Shown one piece after another: positions 6,667-8,836 of a stretch of 8,836 nt of DNA (positions are counted from its first letter, which is position 1; each line of letters starts with the position of its first letter). Below the pieces are notes generated by a model. It saw nothing but the letters and a program-made list of their open reading frames with translations, was not told where the DNA came from and ran no database searches. The stretch is taken from positions 41,623 to 50,458 of the forward strand of contig DENA01000030.1 in the NCBI GenBank assembly GCA_002359465.1. The letters are read 5' to 3'. The DNA is from Ruminococcaceae bacterium UBA2656. Its GTDB lineage: Bacteria; Bacillota; Clostridia; Oscillospirales; Acutalibacteraceae. The position numbers and the translations under genes were made by a program.

Positions 6667-7321
6667 CGAAGATGAATTTCTGAACCTTGCGGGCCTGCAG
6701 CATTTCGCTTTTTGCCGCCGGCAGTGGGCGCTGATTCACATTGAGCAGCAGTGGAATGAAAACCTGCGCACCGCCGAAGGTCATATTCTGCACGAAAACG
6801 CGCATGACTCCCTTTCAGCGGAAAAACGCGGAAATCTGATCATCTCACGGGGGATGGCCGTTCTGTCCCACAGGCTTGGCGTAAACGGCGTCTGCGACGT
6901 GGTGGAGTTCCATACGTCGCCCGGCGGCGTGCCGATTTTCGGGCGCGAGGGCAAGTGGCTTCCTGTCCCGGTGGAATACAAGCGCGGCGCGCCGAAGGAA
7001 AATGACGCCGACAGCCTTCAGCTTTGCTGTCAGGCCATGTGTCTGGAGGAAATGCTTGTGTGCGGAGAAATTCCGAAGGCCTATCTGTACTACGGTGAAA
7101 CCGCCCGAAGGACAGCCGTTCCTCTGGACGAAGCGCGGCGCGGGAAAGTCACCGCCATGCTTTCGGAAATGCACGAGCTGTACCGCCGGAAATATACGCC
7201 ACGCGTAAAGCCGACGAAAAGCTGCAACGCCTGTTCTCTGAAAGGCCTTTGCGTACCGAAGCTGTACCGCAGCGGTTCGGCGGCGGATTATTTGAAAAAG
7301 CGTCTGGAGGAATGTTCGTGA
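6656..7321 (+). CDS. cas4: Cas4, RecB-family Fe-S exonuclease of spacer acquisition
   Basis: Cas4 trims prespacer ends and checks the PAM during adaptation, in complex with Cas1-Cas2. The protein is 221 aa. Four cysteines suited to a [4Fe-4S] cluster are present: Cys20 (FAFCRRQW) and the C-terminal trio Cys190, Cys193 and Cys199 (KSCNACSLKGLC). RecB-like nuclease residues are also visible: His46 (LHENAH), Asp81 (GVCDVVEF), Glu107-x-Lys109 (VEYKRG) and Gln125 (CCQAMCLEE). All appear intact. The ATG at 6656 has only a weak GGAA before it and lies inside the end of cas7c, so translation probably relies on coupling to cas7c. Cas4 is a stand-alone gene here, not fused to cas1, and overlaps cas1 by 4 nt. 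Confidence 0.95.
   Translation: MEYDEDEFLNLAGLQHFAFCRRQWALIHIEQQWNENLRTAEGHILHENAHDSLSAEKRGNLIISRGMAVLSHRLGVNGVCDVVEFHTSPGGVPIFGREGKWLPVPVEYKRGAPKENDADSLQLCCQAMCLEEMLVCGEIPKAYLYYGETARRTAVPLDEARRGKVTAMLSEMHELYRRKYTPRVKPTKSCNACSLKGLCVPKLYRSGSAADYLKKRLEECS
7306..7310 (+). promoter_or_regulatory. Ribosome binding site that favours the GTG start of cas1
   Basis: GGAGG ends 7 nt before GTG at 7318 but only 1 nt before the ATG at 7312. The spacing supports GTG, which also makes a GTGA overlap with the cas4 stop. Confidence 0.65.
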
Positions 7322-8349
7322 GAATTCTGGGAAATACACTGTACGTCACTTCACAGGATGCCTATCTGGCGCTGGACGGTGAAAACGTGGTAATCCAAAG
7401 GGAGGAAAGCGAAGTTCGAAGAATTCCCCTGCACAATCTGGACGGAATCGTCACTTTCGGTTACACAGGCGCCAGCCCCGCGCTGATGGGAGCCTGTGCC
7501 GAACGCGGTGTCGCGCTGACTTTTCTGACCATGCACGGGCGTTTTCTGGCGCGCGTGTCCGGCACAGAGCAGGGAAATGTAGTTCTGCGCAAAGCGCAGT
7601 ACCGTATATCCGACAGCGAAGCGCAAAGCGCGGAGATCGCGCGTGGTTTTATTACCGGAAAGCTGTTTAATTCCCGCTGGGTTGTGGAGCGCGCCATCCG
7701 GGACTACTCTCTGAGGCTGGACACGGATAAACTGCGCCGTGTTTCGGATACTCTGGCAGACGCAATCCGCAGTCTGCAGTCTGCAGAAACACTCGACGAT
7801 ATCCGCGGAATAGAAGGGAAAGCGGCCACACAGTATTTTTCGGTGCTGGACGACATGATTTTGCAGCAAAAGGATGATTTTTTCTTCCGCAGCCGGAACC
7901 GCCGCCCGCCGATGGACAATCTTAACGCACTGATCTCCTTTGTATACACTCTGCTTTCGCATGATGCCGCCTCCGCACTGGAAACCGTCGGGCTGGATCC
8001 CTATGTCGGCTTTCTGCATCGCGACCGGCCCGGCAGGCTTTCTCTTGCGCTGGATCTGATGGAGGAGTTCCGTTCGGTTCTTGCAGACCGCTTTGTCCTC
8101 ACCCTCATTAATACACGGCAGGTCAACAGCAGCGGCTTTGTGCAAAAAGAAAACGGCGCCGTTCTGATGGATGATGACACGCGAAAGACTATCCTGACTG
8201 CGTGGCAGAAGAAAAAGCAGGAAGAAATCACCCATCCAATGCTGGGCCAAAAAATGGAGTGGGGCCTTGTGCCGTACTCGCAGGCTTTGCTTCTTGCGCG
8301 ATACCTGCGGGGCGACACAGACGCTTCCCCGCCGTTCCTGTGGAAGTAG
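7318..8349 (+). CDS. cas1: Cas1 (type I-C), spacer integrase
   Basis: Cas1 is the metal-dependent integrase that joins new spacers to the leader-end repeat together with Cas2. From GTG at 7318 the protein is 343 aa and begins (M)RILGNTLYVTSQDAYLALDG, the usual I-C Cas1 N-terminus. The active site is intact: Glu166 (GIEGKAA), His234 (YVGFLHRDRPGR) and the acidic group Asp246/Glu249/Glu250 (ALDLMEEFR). The GTG start overlaps the cas4 stop as GTGA with a well-placed GGAGG. An in-frame ATG at 7312 would add two residues but lies too close to the ribosome site. The frame stays open upstream to 7249, but that part is cas4 coding sequence in another frame. cas2 follows after 9 nt. Confidence 0.96.
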   Translation: MRILGNTLYVTSQDAYLALDGENVVIQREESEVRRIPLHNLDGIVTFGYTGASPALMGACAERGVALTFLTMHGRFLARVSGTEQGNVVLRKAQYRISDSEAQSAEIARGFITGKLFNSRWVVERAIRDYSLRLDTDKLRRVSDTLADAIRSLQSAETLDDIRGIEGKAATQYFSVLDDMILQQKDDFFFRSRNRRPPMDNLNALISFVYTLLSHDAASALETVGLDPYVGFLHRDRPGRLSLALDLMEEFRSVLADRFVLTLINTRQVNSSGFVQKENGAVLMDDDTRKTILTAWQKKKQEEITHPMLGQKMEWGLVPYSQALLLARYLRGDTDASPPFLWK

Positions 8350-8358
8350 GCGAAACTT

Positions 8359-8649
8359 ATGCTCGTATTGATTACTTATGATGTGAACACGGAAACCCCA
8401 GCAGGAAAAAAGCGATTGCGCAGGGTTGCAAAGGTATGCGTCAACTATGGACAGCGGGTACAGAACTCCGTGTTTGAATGTATCATGGATGCCGCTTTGT
8501 GCTGTACAGTAAAGCATCAGCTGGAAAAAATAATCGACTCTGAAAAAGACAGCCTGCGCTTTTATAATCTTGGCGACCACTACAAGACGAAAGTAGAACA
8601 TGTCGGTGCAAAGCCATCCTTCGATGTTACGGAACCTCTTATTCTCTAG
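8359..8649 (+). CDS. cas2: Cas2, structural partner of Cas1 in adaptation
   Basis: Cas2 dimerises to bridge Cas1 dimers in the integration complex. The protein is 96 aa, the usual length for the I-C form. It opens MLVLITYDVNTET, with the conserved beta-1 Asp at residue 8, and continues with RLRRVAKVCVNYGQRVQNSVFEC, a typical ferredoxin-fold Cas2 stretch. Only a weak AGG (8348-8350) precedes the ATG, so coupling to cas1 translation is likely. The stop codon overlaps the left arm of the terminator-like hairpin that ends the operon. Confidence 0.95.
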   Translation: MLVLITYDVNTETPAGKKRLRRVAKVCVNYGQRVQNSVFECIMDAALCCTVKHQLEKIIDSEKDSLRFYNLGDHYKTKVEHVGAKPSFDVTEPLIL

Positions 8650-8697
8650 GTGCGAACCACAAGCACGCATGTTTTTCCCGGGGTGTTCGCACCTTTT
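8648..8697 (+). terminator. Probable intrinsic terminator of the cas operon
   Basis: A perfect 10-bp inverted repeat, AGGTGCGAAC (8648-8657) and GTTCGCACCT (8685-8694), encloses a 27-nt loop. It runs straight into TTTT (8694-8697) and then ATTT. The U-run is only on the + strand side, so it would stop transcripts coming from cas2 and separate them from the array. The long loop is unusual for a terminator, and an RNA-processing or protein-binding role is possible. The left arm begins within the cas2 TAG stop. Confidence 0.6.
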
Positions 8698-8821
8698 ATT
8701 TAACATTTATAATGTGTATTTGGAAACATATCCTAATAACCATGGTTAATCTCAGTTTACTTTTATAACATCTGTCCAATATAAACCATCATATTGAGTA
8801 GCATATTTGTTGCTTTTTGCT
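8698..8821 (+). promoter_or_regulatory. CRISPR leader
   Basis: This AT-rich stretch of about 124 nt between the operon hairpin and the first repeat is in the position of the leader, which carries the array promoter and the site for polarised spacer insertion. It contains a perfect 12-bp palindrome, TAACCATGGTTA (8737-8748), a CATATT direct repeat 12 nt apart (8790 and 8802) and a doubled TTGCT next to the repeat (8810 and 8817). No open reading frame of note is present. Confidence 0.8.
8756..8785 (+). promoter_or_regulatory. Possible pre-crRNA promoter in the leader
   Basis: TTTACT (8756-8761) and TATAAA (8780-8785) are separated by 18 nt. Transcription would start near 8792, about 30 nt before the first repeat. 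The -35 box is only a partial match. A perfect TATAAT at 8708-8713 has no -35 partner and is a weaker candidate. Confidence 0.4.
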
Positions 8822-8836
8822 GTCGCTCCCCACACA
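8822..8836 (+). CRISPR. Start of the first CRISPR repeat (type I-C), cut by the window end
   Basis: The last 15 nt, GTCGCTCCCCACACA, match the 5' half of the well-known type I-C repeat class. Such repeats begin GTCGC, form a CTCCC/GGGAG stem and end in GTGGATTGAAAT. Only the first stem strand and part of the loop are inside the window. The position downstream of cas2 and an AT-rich leader, together with the I-C cas genes, supports this strongly. The number of repeats and spacers cannot be told from this window. Confidence 0.85.

Noticed and set aside
7351..8706. 451-codon open frame on the minus strand opposite cas1 and cas2
   Set aside because: It lies wholly antisense to well-supported cas1/cas2, starts within the terminator hairpin, lacks a promoter and ribosome site and has no recognisable domain. 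It is most likely a codon-bias shadow.

Overview
This window holds a complete type I-C CRISPR-Cas operon (formerly Dvulg/CASS1) on the + strand, in the canonical order cas3-cas5c-cas8c-cas7c-cas4-cas1c-cas2. It ends inside what looks like the first repeat of the CRISPR array. Codon use is moderately GC-rich. Non-coding DNA is very AT-rich, Shine-Dalgarno sites are strong, promoters are sigma-A-like, and the initiator tRNA is bacterial. Together these suggest a Clostridia-type Firmicute with mid-range GC. This is inference from style, and I cannot name a species.

Layout. Positions 1-39 (minus strand) are the 5' half of an initiator Met tRNA, cut by the window edge, with a recognisable upstream promoter at 100-128. 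Positions 129-606 are an AT-rich intergenic region with no convincing protein gene. It carries a very good promoter (483-511) that reads into the cas operon. Positions 607-3084 encode the Cas3 nuclease-helicase. Positions 3112-6666 encode the Cascade subunits: Cas5c (which also processes crRNA, as there is no cas6), Cas8c and Cas7c. An in-frame internal start in cas8c with its own Shine-Dalgarno encodes the separate small subunit Cas11c (5396-5809). Positions 6656-8649 encode the adaptation genes cas4, cas1 and cas2. Positions 8648-8697 form a terminator-like hairpin, 8698-8821 are the AT-rich leader, and 8822-8836 are the first 15 nt of a type I-C repeat.

How it works together. Cas4-Cas1-Cas2 select, trim and integrate PAM-bearing prespacers at the leader end. 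Leader-driven pre-crRNA is cut by Cas5c. The crRNA assembles with Cas7c, Cas5c, Cas8c and Cas11c, and Cas3 is recruited to unwind and degrade the target DNA. The genes overlap or nearly abut (overlaps of 26, 4, 11 and 4 nt; gaps of 27 and 9 nt), so they are probably co-transcribed and translationally coupled.

Novelty. I do not see an undescribed defence system: every long coding gene belongs to a known I-C family. The points worth a second look are the hidden cas11c gene, a repeat/leader-junction look-alike about 385 bp upstream of cas3, an operator-like dyad around the cas promoter with a Met-Tyr mini-ORF after it, and small repeats in the leader.
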